DNA of 64,000 bases from assembly GCA_949987565.1 (NCBI GenBank), contig OX465105.1, positions 21,819,097 through 21,883,096 on the forward strand, read 5' to 3'. The notes beneath the pieces are model-generated. The model saw only the letters and a program-made list of their open reading frames with translations, ran no database searches and was not told the origin of the DNA. Positions within the stretch are counted from its first letter, which is position 1. Every line of letters starts with the position of its first letter. The stretch is from Luidia sarsii (Eukaryota; Echinodermata; Asteroidea; Paxillosida; Luidiidae). A program made the position numbers and the translations under genes. Of this stretch, positions 1-12,400 are shown one piece after another.

Positions 1-205
1 TTTTCGGAACAGTACGACGTTGAATGCTGCATTTTCGCGAAACAAATGAAGCGGTTTTTCACTATTTTCTCGAAAACTCGGTTGGCGGATTGAGCTCAAT
101 TTTTCACAGGTGTGCTATCTCATGCATATGTTGGATCAGACAACGTATGGATGTTATTTTTTAACCAGTTGACCTCGACCAATGTTGTGTAGGGGCTTTA
201 AGTCA
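1..205 (+). mobile_element. R3 element, 3' part (cut by window edge)
   Basis: This closely matches the right part of the full R3 copy at 59370-59743, including the stretch around GGCGGATTGAGCT and the terminal GTGTAGGGGCTTTAAG. The left part lies outside the window. R3 copies end in TTAAAGCCCC / GGGGCTTTAA, and I see no coding capacity. Confidence 0.75.
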
Positions 206-452
206 CGACGTGATTTTTGTGAGAAGATTTGGGTCATTATTGTGAACAAGAACTCCTTTTTTTTTTTAATTATCAATTGAGTGCTAACAGTGCTTTCTCT
301 CTCTCTCCTGTCACTCTCTCTCTCACTCTGTATTTACTCAAGTCTCTTTCATCACAAAACTTCTCTGCCTCTTTTCCCCGGTCCCCCGTTTGCACTGCAT
401 CATTTCTCACTGTGGATTACCCTCCCCACTTTCTTTCCCCGGTTCCCTGTAG

Positions 453-497
453 TAGGTTATGGGATGATGCCATATCATCAGCAGATGTATATGCCAG
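453..497 (+). CDS. SYNRG: SYNRG coding exon (first in window)
   Basis: A short exon reading GYGMMPYHQQMYMPG. The acceptor is either after 452 or after 455 (tandem AG: tgtagTAG); both leave the same phase. The donor is CCAG|gtaacc. It ends in phase 1, which joins exactly with the next exon. The Met/Gln/Pro-rich composition fits the synergin N-terminal region. This is the least certain exon because it is short. Confidence 0.65.
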
Positions 498-3400
498 GTA
501 ACCATAGCAACAATCGCTTGGTGGACTGAGCGTTGGCAATTGAATGTTTTTATTTGGGTATATAAAGCACTGTACATTATGCACATTATCCATGCCTCAT
601 TGAAAGCCTTTTTGTTATTGATATGATTTTTTTTTTTTTTTTTACATTGCTATATTTCATTGCATGGTTGTTTGTGCTACCGTGGAACTGTCTTGGGAGC
701 AGGTGTTTGTGGAGATTTTAATCAGAAAAACCAATTATATTTGCATTATGCTGCTTCCTATATATAGAAATGCCATTCGCTTTGAGTCATCCATCTGTCC
801 TTGAAAAAATTACACAGGAGAAATTAAACGGTCCTGTTGAGGAATTATGAAAATTTAAACAAAGTGAAAAATTGGCAAAGAAAACTTTGACTGGACCGGG
901 ACTTGAATCCGAGACCTCTGGATTAATGTACCAGTGCTCTTCCATCTGAGCTATCCAGCCTTTAGACGGTGGCCATTTCTAATTGGGGACTTTTAAACAA
1001 ATTTACATTTGACTCTGCCTTTGGGAAAGGTTCTGTTGGGATCAAAATTACAAACCCTTGACATTTTTGAAAATTTGCCTTTTGGTCACTTAAGGTCAGT
1101 GAGCGATGTGTAGCATATAACTAGAAGTGATATACAAAAATATTGCAAACTAAAATTTCCCCAATGCAAATCTCAAAATTTAGTGGGTCTGACGTTTCGA
1201 TCCTAGCAGGACCTCTCTCAAAGGCAGAGAGAAAGGTCTGCCTTTGAGAAAGGTCCTGCTAGGATCGAAACGTCAGGCCCACTTAATTTTGTGATTTATA
1301 ACTAGCTCGTTCCAATCTCAAGGGGCTCAGAAGTTATCTTTTCGAGACAGTGAGATCAGGGCTCAATTTCATAGAGCCGCTTGAGCGTGAAAATCTGCTA
1401 AGCATGAAAAGTATCTTCCCCGTGTAATAAACAGGATTACAAAGCGCATTACGACGTGATGTCAATTGCGTCTGACTTGTATTCCATTTTTCTTTAATTG
1501 GAATGAAACAGAAGTGAAGTTTGGGTTGGCAAAGTGATCTTGTGAATCATGACTTAAGCAAATGAAACTGGACCCAGGTGTAAATATATACATGTAGGCG
1601 TGATGTTTTGGGTGAAAACACATTCAATGCATTGATCTATCACAATGTCTGCATTTTTTAGTTTGCGCTGAATACCCATATCTTGGATATTTTTGTTTTG
1701 TTTAAGGGAGGATACACCATTTGAAAAGTACCTAATATCCGGTCATTTGAGAAATTACTTACTCATCAGGAAGTTTGTAAAGGTATCAGACATTCTGTGA
1801 AATTTTAGCTTTCCAAAATCGGCTGTTTTCAAGAAAAGAGGCAATTTGTTTAATTTGCAACGATCGCTCCTTGTACGTGTTGTAGCGATCATGGGAACAA
1901 AGAGTTCCTTTTACAAATACCGCCCTCTATGTCTGGAAAAACCTGAGCATTTAATTTTGTTTTTACGTTTTTTCTCATGACATGGTTGATAGACTGAGCT
2001 GAAACTTATGCAGGTATTATTTCATGTACCGGTATACGTTGAGTTTGACAAAGTATGGAAGGGATTCTTTGACCTTTGCAAATGGTGTACCCTACCTTTA
2101 AATGTACAGTACTGTGCATAATGTAATTCAAGTTGTTTTGCCCTATGTATACATGTACTTTATTTGCTATGTGACTGACCCATAGTACTTTGAGGGAAGG
2201 AATTATGTTTATTTGATAGTAGTAATCTCTGTGTGCTCTGGCAAATGAAGGTGCCCAGTCTGTTTGTTGCTATGCCCGACAACATACATGTATATCTGAT
2301 GTACATGTATATCCTTCCAAATCCCGCGATACACACCGTACCGTGCAATAGGAGGGTAACACTGGGGGAAATAGGTGATTTTTTGTGTTTTGCGATGGCT
2401 CATTTTGAGGTCAGATTTCAATTTCACAGTGTGGAAGATGTGTGTTGATATGAGCTTGCATTGTAGAGAAGGTCTGTGTAATAGGGTTTCAGGTGATCCT
2501 CATGTATTGTACATGGTCGATGGTTCCCCTTTAACCACTTCACGCCAGGCCGCTAGCCAGTGCCTGTGACTGCCATACAGGTTGTTTTTTGTTAACTCCT
2601 TTGACAATCGAGAACTGTATGTCTGTGAAATGAGTCAATAATGATAACAATGGACATAATTTCTGGAGCGCCAGAATCTGTCTGCAAAGACACTCAAGGC
2701 GCTCAACAACATTATACAGAATCAAAGACAAAAACTACCATCAATAATAAAAGTACACTACAATATGTGTACAAGTGAGTCAAACCTGGCACAATTCAGA
2801 CATCGGTGTAGCTTTTGTTAAGGGATTATCTGCCCGAAAAAGGGCCTATTGTATGTACCGGTAGTCATTAGTCAATGGAGCATTGAGCGTAGCGCAACTG
2901 TTTGTGTGTACAGCATTTCCGAGTACCGGTAACCCTGTACTGAATCCCTTTGACTGTAGACTAGCTTCCACACCAGGCGGTCAAATCTTTGAGATGGTCG
3001 GCCCCAACTGAGCGTACATACTGAGCTGGGTGGATTTGCAATTTTGCACTGCCCGGCTGACAATGTTGGCCTGTGGGACATGCTAACAGTAACATGCTGA
3101 TTTTTGTGCCAACACACTATCCCTCGATCATTCACAGGGAAGGTCACACAGTAGCGCAATTGCTGCCGCTAGTATGTCAATTCATGAGGCAACTTGCCTC
3201 AAAGTAGATGCTCGCCATACTGCGTATTGCTTTGTGGTAGGCTGAAAAGAGTCTTTGTTTATATTCGGATAATAGTTGTGTCCGGATTTGAAGAACCTGG
3301 TGCAAAGTGGTTCATTCCTTTGTTGCATGGAGTATGACATGAATCATTCAGATTGTGTGCATGGACAATTGCTGGCTTATTTTCATTACCACTCATTACC

Positions 3401-6400
3401 TTTCATTACCATTTCGACCATTTCTCCCATGAAAACCATTCAGTCAAAAGAAAGTAAAATATCCATTTGTAACCCATGTTTAGGATCAAATCTGCACATA
3501 TACGCACAGTAAAGGATAACTTTAGGCTGGATGAGAAAAAAATCTCTTCTCGAGAATGTTCAAATTCATGTCAAGTTTCTTTTAGTGATGGTAAGCCACC
3601 ACCTGAGAGATATCACTATTTTTATTATTTTTTGATTCTCTTCCCTTGTAATTCTGTTTGCATTGTTCCATGTTGACTTGCTCTCCGTCTCTAATTTCCA
3701 CTCCAGTCCTTTCCATTTCATGCGCCATATCTGAAGATTTGCTTAGATGTTTGATATTATTCACATATGCCAACATTTGATATTGCACGACCATGCCAAG
3801 TTTGCCAACCCAGTATAATCTCATCTCTTCATTCTGAAGGCAATCTGAGCATGTCCCTGCAGCAACCACAGGCACCGTCACAGCAGCAACAGCAGCAGCA
3901 GCAGCCCAGGCCTGGTGTTGCACAGTTTGGCCCCACGAGGGCACCCTTTGCCGGCGTGGTACCCCAGAGGTACCCAGTCATGCAGCCCCCGCAGGCCGGC
4001 TACCAGCCGCAGATGTACCCCAGTCAAGTCCCACCCCAGGTATGGTTGCGGTTCAGCCGCCCTTCAGCATCCAAGTATCCAAACATTCGAAGGTCATTCA
4101 GGCACACTACAGCAACAAGTAACCTAACGAAAATAAATGAGGAGTTGTTGAACAGCACAATATAATTACGATAGGCCCGGTATACTGGTCGCACGATGAG
4201 CGGTGTGAGGCTGTCCGTCGACCATGGAAGTGAGGAACAGAATGAGGGGGCGATCAACGGTGCACAGCAGCTTTATATACCCGTGTGTGTCTGTACGGGT
4301 GTCTGGAAAGGACGTCGCACCTGGCGCCGCGCGCGTAGTGGAAAGAAAGTGGGGACGCCCGGACAAACTAAGACGAAACAAAAAATAATGCCCTTCATCG
4401 GTCCACTACAATCTCACTGCCCGAAGGGTCATGTAGCAGTGAAATACTGCAAATGTCAGGGTAGTACATGTACTAGTAAAAAATTGCACTTTAAAACTGC
4501 AGGCATGGATTTCACAAAGCATTACAATGCATTGTAACTCAACTTGTGATTGATATCCCAAATGAGATTTGAAGGTTTTCATGGTGAGAATAGCAGGAGT
4601 AATAGGTTTGTGGTGACGCCATGTACAATTCTCTCTTTTGTGAGTATGTGTGGTTCTGAAAAGAACCGGAGGAACTCGAACAGTATGCTCTGTTCGTCTT
4701 AAGGAGACTGTTCCTGCTAGGGTTAGGGTTAGGATTAGGGTTAGGGTTAACCGTTAGGGTTAGGGTTTGGGTTAGGGTTAGTACCTCCGGTTCTTTTCCG
4801 TACCACACATGCTCACAAGAGAGAGAATTGTACATGGTGTCACCGCAAATCTATCACTCCTGATTGATAACCCATCGTAAGTTTTCGTATAAAGTACCTC
4901 GTGCGTACTCTGCTTGTGTGATTGGGATGCAGGGTTCAGCAGCCCTTGCGTTCAATGTCAACCCTATTTTTGTCTGTATTGCGAATTTTGTTTCTTTACT
5001 TTGAGCAGCAGTGCACCGGCTGATTGACTCAGTGAGGTGCAATGTTGCTTTGTTGGGCTGTTACTCAAATATGCATAGTACGTCATGAACGTACAACAAC
5101 AACAAAACTCACAGCGGTTTATTGATGCCATCAACAGGGTGGGGGCATGCAGCAACAGATGCCCTACCAGCAGCAGCAGCAACAGCAGCAACAGCAGCAA
5201 CAGCAGCAACAGCAGCAACAGCAGCAGGTGTTCGCTGCTCAGCCTCACATGACGCAGCAGCAGCACCTGTTAGTGTTAGCCCAGCAAGGCAGGTGAGTGC
5301 ACAGACTATCCTGTGGCTGCCTTTCCTCCCGCCACAAACAAAATGTCCACGAGTGAATTAGTTCCCTGCAGGATCTTCTGCTAAAATGACTCCCCAGAAG
5401 GTATTGCACAAACGTTGAAAACAGATGACTGACGTCAATGACCCCCCCCCCCCCCACAAAAAAAAAAGGAAAAATAAAAAAAAAATCAATTTTAGAATGA
5501 CCCCCCCCCTTTTGTTTTCTTCTTTTTTTTAATGCAAATTCCGGAGAAAGGCCGGATGTAGGAATTTACATTCCTGTTAGCTTCGAGAAACCGGTCAATT
5601 CTGTTCTTACAATTTCACTGTGAGATTGACAGCAATAGTCAGTTAGCAGATATACATTTCAGGCCCCTCTACATTTTCGATTTTTTTTTTCTCCTAAAAT
5701 GACTCCCCAGAAGGTATTGCACAAACGTTGAAAACAGATGACGCACGTCAATGACCCCCCGAAAAAAAAAAAGATTTTCGCTGCAAGATTGATAACAATA
5801 CACACTGTAATATGACTCATACAGCACAGGAGAAATTTTTTCCACTGCTTTATCTTAAAATTGCATTTTTGAGATTTGCCTTTTGGTCATTTTAGTCAGT
5901 AAGCAGATACAAATTCCAGGCCCCACTATATTTTCAATCATTTTGAGTCTTTTTCTATATATACATATTTTTGGTTGAATTTTTCTTGGCAACCCCAGAC
6001 CGGCAGGCGGACCGCCGATGAAGAACGAGGAGCAGGTGAAGAAAGAGCGGTACTTTCAGGAGCAGCAGCGGAAGCTGAAGCAGTTCAGCAAGGTGGGGGC
6101 CCGGGCAGCCTCCGTGGACTCGCTCAGCATCAACCTGGACGACATGTTTGGCAGGGGCTCGGCCGGGAAGGCCGGCGGCGGCGGCGGCGGCAGCAGGGCC
6201 ACCGAGGCCGCCAGGGCAAGGGCCAGAGATGCCGGGACCAACGGAGGGCCGGCGAAGACCACCGTGAAAGGTGAGGGGGGGGGGGAGAAAACACTGAACA
6301 ATTCGGTGCAGTTACAAACCAGAGATCCTATAGCGCGAAAGATAGCCCACTCTTGCGATATCACACGCATCCGGACGACGTACGCACTGGACGCCTTTTT

Positions 6401-9400
6401 AGGAATAAAAGTCACACGCGTGCGCTCCATCGCGTGGTCACATCACATCATTCTGTTCACGCATCCAATTGTTGTATCTTTGTCACCAGTTTGTGACTTT
6501 CCCGCTTCATTTCCGGAGCACCAAAAGCAGGCCACAGAGGACTCCGTTGCTTACTAAAATGGCCGCCCGAACGACTTCACGGTTTTGCACAGTGTAGGCC
6601 ATCTTGCGCGCTTTGCGCACTATAGGATCATTGGTACAAACCCTCATCGACCTTGCATTATTTTCTCACCGATTACAAAATGGTAAACATTTTTTGTACG
6701 GACGACTGTCGACAGAGACCTCTCCCGTGGCCGACGACGACGGCTTTGGGGACTTCCACCAGGGTCCCACGCCCCCGGCCCACACGCCGCAGACGCCCGA
6801 GTCCTGCCCCGCCCCGTCCCCGTCCCTGGCCCCGGCCTCGGCATCGGCGCAGTGCCAGCGGACGTCGGCTGGCCCGCTGCGGACGTCGCCGAAGGACGAA
6901 GGCTTTGGGGATTTCCTGCAGGGGCAGGCAGCGGAGGAGAGCAGGGAGGTTCCAGCGGCCGACACCAGGAGCAAGCAGCTGAAGGAGGCCAGGAAAGGTA
7001 CGGTAATGTCTGTCCAGAGGCTCCCTCCTGGAGTCAGGCTCTTGAGGGTCAGTGGCTGATTCTATCAAGATCACATCTCACTTTGATCTCACCCTACCGG
7101 CTTTACTCTTTGTCCTTTGTTTTGTCATCCGTGTCCTATTCACTCTCTTCCCCCTTCCTTCGTGTACATGTATCTGTGTTGTCCTTGTCACTCTGCCTTC
7201 GAGAAAGGTCCTGCTAGGATCGAAACGTCAGGCCCACTGAATTTTAAGATCACACTCAGTTCACTTTACGGGTCAATCACAAGGCAATGAGAGTTAAACA
7301 GTAACCATAAAAACTGTCACAACTTACCATGGGTTATTCATTGTAAGCTGAGTAACGTTTGGGTATCCTAAGGCCTTTTGAAATCCAGAGCACTCGTACG
7401 GCTTTAAAAAATGTCAAATTTCAAATTTTACAAATGTAAAGGGCCTCTCATTTTGATTCTAACATGACCTTACTTAATAGCTTTGAGAAAGGTCCTGCTA
7501 GGATCGAAACATCAGGCCTTTGAAACATATTAGATTTGCATTTTGGTTGTTCTAGTCAGTAAGCTGTTTGCAACTTTTTTTTTTTATTTGTTTTTTTAAA
7601 GAAATTTCCTTGTCAGTTTTTCGGACACTGTGTTTCATTGAGAATACAGGATCCCAATCAAAGGAGTGATGCATAATGGGTTATTGTTTGTTTGGCTTTG
7701 CCCTTGGTAATATGCAAAAATGTTGCAAACTGCTCTCTGACAAAAATGATTAAAAAAGGGCCTGACGTTTTGATCCTAGCAGGACCTTTCCCGTCCCTCC
7801 CATTCCGTCCCATTCCCATCCCTGCTCACTCTGCCTTTGAGAGAGGTCCTGCCAGGATCGAAACGTCAGTCCCTCCTAATTTTGTTTTTGTTTTTTTGTG
7901 TGTGTCTTTGATGCAGTTCTGTCCCTGGAGAGCATGATGCTGAGCTCGGCCGAGATGAAGGCGCCGAGCCGGCCCGCCCCGTCGTCCCGGAAGCCCATGG
8001 CGGAGGGCGTGCTGACCCCGCAGGCCCACCAGCCCCAGCCCCTGGTGCCCATGGCCGGCGGCAAGGCCTGGTCCAGCGCCGACAACATGGCGGCGCTCTT
8101 CAGCCCCTCGGAAGCCCCCGCCCCGATCGGGGCCGCCGAGCCGCCGACGGCTCATCACCCCGCCGTCTCCCCGCCGGGGGTAGAGGGGAAGAAGGGAGTG
8201 CCCGCCTGGTGAGTGCGCCGTCGTTAAATCGGCATAAGGCAGAACCTAAGTGGAATGTTAGCGATGCAAGTCATCTCTTCTTCTTTTTTAAAGACACAAC
8301 GTTTTTTTGGCGTTTCTGCCGGTCGTCAGGAGACTGCTTGTTGAGTCCTCCCAGAGCTGTAAAAGAGTGGTGTCACTGCAGACTTTACACTTTTGCCATG
8401 CAGACCTTCAAATGGCAGTCTTCTAGTCTACCATCAGGTATCCTGGAGGCAGGTGATTGTTTTGACATTGTCATCCCATCAGGGCTGCCCTCAATGATGG
8501 ACCGATATTAGCCTCAATAGGTGCCTGAATGAGTCCACCCTACCTGAAGTCTACCACCAGGTCTGCCTCACATAATGGACCTTTGTTCTGCATGTACAGG
8601 TGCCTGAACGAGCCCAGCCTACCTGTAGTCTACCATCAGGTCTTCCTCACATAATGGACCTTTGTTTTGACTCTACAGGTGCCTGAACGAGTCCAGCCTA
8701 CCTGTATTCTATCACCAGGTCTTCCTCGCCTAATGGACCTTTGTTCTGCCTGTACAGGTGCCTGAACGAGTCCAGCCTACCTGTAGTCTACCATCAGGTC
8801 TTCCTCACATAATGGACCTTTGTTTTGACTCTACAGATGCCTGAACGAGTCCAGCCTACCTCTAGTCTACCACCAGGTCTGCCTCAAATAATGGACCTTT
8901 GTTCTGCCTGTACAGGTGCCTGAACGAGTCCAGTCTACCTCTAGTCTATCACCAGGTCTGCCTCAAATAATGGACCTTTGTTCTGCCTGTACAGGTGCCT
9001 GAACGAGTCCAGTCTACCTCTAGTCTACCACCAGGTCTGCCTCAAATAATGGACCTTTGTTCTGCCTGTACAGGTGCCTGAACGAGTCCAGTCTACCTCT
9101 AGTCTATCACCAGGTCTGCCTCAAATAATGGACCTTTGTTCTGCCTGTACAGGTGCCTGAACGAGTCCAGTCTACCTCTAGTCTACCACCAGGTCTGCCT
9201 CAAATAATGGACCTTTGTTCTGCCTGTACAGGTGCCTGAACGAGTCCAGTCTACCTCCAGTCTATCACCAGGTCTGCCTCGCCTAATGGACCTTTGTTCT
9301 GCATCTACAGGTGCCTGAACGAGTCCAGCCTACCTCCAGTCTATCACCAGGTCTGCCTCAAATAATGGACCTTTGTTCTGCCTGTACAGGTGCCTGAACG

Positions 9401-12400
9401 AGTCCAGTCTACCTCCAGTCTATCACCAGGTCTGCCTCAAATAATGGACCTTTGTTCTGCCTGTACAGGTGCCTGAACGAGTCCAGCCTACCTCCAGTCT
9501 ATCACCAGGTCTGCCTCGCCTAATGGACCTTTGTTCTGCATCTACAGGTGCCTGAACGAGTCCAGCCTTCCTGTAGTCTACCACCAGGTCTTCCTCGCCT
9601 AATGGACCTTTGTTCTGCCTCTACAGGTGCCTGAACGAGTCCAGCCTACCTCTAGTCTACCACCAGGTCCTGGAGGCCTCCCTGAAGGAGGGCCGCATCG
9701 AGACCAACCTCATCTACCCCATCCTCCTGCTGTCTGGCCTGGACAAGTCCGTCCTGAGGACCATCTGGGAGGTAGCCAACCAGACGGTGCCCGGACAGCT
9801 GACACGCCTCGAGCTGTACATGGTCCTGGGACTCATCGCTCTGGCACAGGTAATCAGTCGGCCCCGGGGGGGCAAAATCTAGGTAACTCGGGGACGGGGT
9901 ACCCAAATTTTGATATCAGCGGGTACCCGTGGGTATGAGGAATCTATCGACTCTGCTGAATGCCTTTGAGAAAGGACCTGCTTGGGTTGAAATGTCTTAA
10001 AGACCGACGTTTTTCCATTAAAGGGAAATTTGGCATAAGTCCTCAAGAGTTTGAGATATCTACCAACAAAAGGGTTTATGGTTAAGTGTTTCCGACTGAC
10101 CGCCACTAGTGCTGGGCGACTTTGGATTTTTCAAAGTCGACAAGTCGTTGGCCCCAAAGTCGCGGAAAGTCGACTTGTCGACTTTCCGCGCTGTACAGTA
10201 CATACGTGTACTACACTATACATGTACATGCACTGTATACAAAAGTGTATGTAGTGTATGGTACATGTAATAGCAAGCGTACCGATCGCACGATCGGGCA
10301 AGTAAAATTTTGACAGTTGCATAATTGAAATAATCAAAGTCCTTGCCCAGAACGAGCCAATTATATATAGATATTGTTCGAATTGTTACGATTATTATTC
10401 CGAAAAAGCGGAGCTTTTTGCGTCTGCCGAGCGCACGCGATCCACGAGCACAGAATGATTGTATCCTGCACCGCTACGCTAGAACTATAGTATAGCGGCC
10501 GTGCGCACGATGTACTGTACAGTACATGTACAATCTGTACAGCGTACAGTGTACATGTGCAATACATTTACATGTACTGTACATGTAATACATGTAGTAC
10601 TGCACACAGCTACGGCCCAGTTCGCTGGTAAACATTCGTCCATGCGTATAGGAATAGGATCGCCGGGTACCATTGAGGATAGAGAAAGCATGCCGCACGT
10701 GCGTTGTAAACGGCGACTTTCCAGTCTTCGCACTACGATCCTGTTCCCGATTTTGTATTCCGAGATTTGAACAAAGATCGTCTTTTACTAGGCTTAATGG
10801 AAACAACTTCGGATTTTAATTAAATCTTGGGTTTTACTTTTTTCACGGGCAGGGAAATAGATTAACGATCGGATAAGGTAGGCTACATGCCCAAACACGC
10901 AGGGTGGACTAGTCCGAGTAACTTGGACCATTACAGTCGCCCTTTAAAAAGAAATTGAGGTTTCGGGCGAAACCTCAATTTTTCTTTAAAGGGCGATTGG
11001 TCCAAGTGACTCAGACTAAGGGTGGACCAGTAAAAGTTGTACAGTATTTTTTTTTTTTCGTGGTCCGATCTTCCTTTCTCAACGGTCCGTTTTGGTTACG
11101 GACCGAGTTGACATGAAACCCCCAGGTTCCTAAACTGCTAAAGCCTTTACGGTCGTACCGTGAAATCCAGAATTTGATAATTACTTGGAGGAAATAATTT
11201 TGGAAAATGTACTTGTACTACGGAAGTAACTTATCCTCGCAAAAATTGTACAGAGTGGTCACTGGTGTACATGTACATGAGCTTTTTTTTCCCGGAATTT
11301 TTCAGCGTCGGCCTAAAGTTACGATGCTCCGCGGTTTGACCGTGTTGTTGTCAGTGACTTCGGCCGTGGCGCACGGCCAGAAAACTGCTGCTGCACGCCG
11401 GATCATGTCGGTCATTTCCCTCCGTACTCGATACTTCTACGAAGTAATTTCTTTATCTTACACAACTTTTCAAACAAAAATGACCCTTATTTCTTCTAAT
11501 CAAATAACACATGGATCTTTACATGATATACCGGTAGGTGGGTTTTCCCCCAGGATTTTTTTTTGTTGTATTAATTAATTTAATGGCCTTGAATCACCAA
11601 TATCGTGGGAACAGTCGTGGGGACAGTCGACAATAACGGACATTATACTTTTTGGGAGTGCTGCTCCTTATTTTCATTTTCGGTACGAAAGAGAAAATCT
11701 CCACAAGAAAACTGTGAATGAATAGTTACACTTATTAAATTAACAGATATTTTCAATTTGCCACACGTTTTCTTTGCGCGAAGCGCAGTGGACTTCGAGC
11801 CAAAAGCCCCATACTTTCTCCAAGATCCTGGGTGAACCCTGATAATGATGACGATAATTTAGAACTATAATGAATCACAGCTTTTAGCAAACTCAAAATG
11901 CCATTGAAAGGCTTAAGTGATTTAAGATTATTGAGAAATTAAATGTTTTAATGGGTTTTTTTTATTTCCATTTTCGGGCAAGTAGATTTCCCATTCGGGC
12001 AAGTAAAAATATGAAAAGTGATATTTTCGCTTGCCCGAAGGGCAAGAAAAAATAATTGTTAGTGTGGAACCCTGGCTTTAAAATAAAAGTTGAATCATTT
12101 TTCAAGGGTAACGGTAGTGCCTTCCTTTAACAAGTTGCCTAAAATGCCTATAGCGTCTGACAATCCTATATTTTCAAAATAACTTCCTTGACCTCTTTGT
12201 TTTAAATAAAATTATGAAACAAAACTGCTTTGTGCCAAAAGTAAATTAAGCCGAGTATCATGATTTGGAGAGTTTTTTATTTTCCTTTTTTTCTTCAGTA
12301 TTATTTTATTCTATACATATTAAATGAATCCACCACAAAGCGATGTCATTCTGGTGCAGGGATGCTTGGCAATCTTCCCTGCTGCGCCTTTTTCATTCTC

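Larger units (their letters stand above)
498..3839 (+). other. SYNRG intron, repeat-rich
   Basis: It contains a SINE-2 copy (about 860-1010, minus), an R1 hairpin (1131-1297), an R3-related element (1703-2101) and scattered ACATGTAC-rich sequence. I see no exon-like sequence beyond those listed. Confidence 0.6.

Noticed and set aside
3860..3863. Acceptor at ctgcag|CAA for the second synergin exon
   Set aside because: It would require an unseen exon to fix the phase. The acceptor at 3839 joins the previous phase-1 exon directly.
4718..4781. A chromosome end
   Set aside because: The array is short, degenerate, inside a fold-back element and inside a gene.
8521..9626. The 79-bp array as multiple real exons (domain repeats)
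   Set aside because: Each copy has only about 40 nt of coding similarity, not divisible by three, and lacks the rest of the EH domain. Only 9627-9849 completes the domain.
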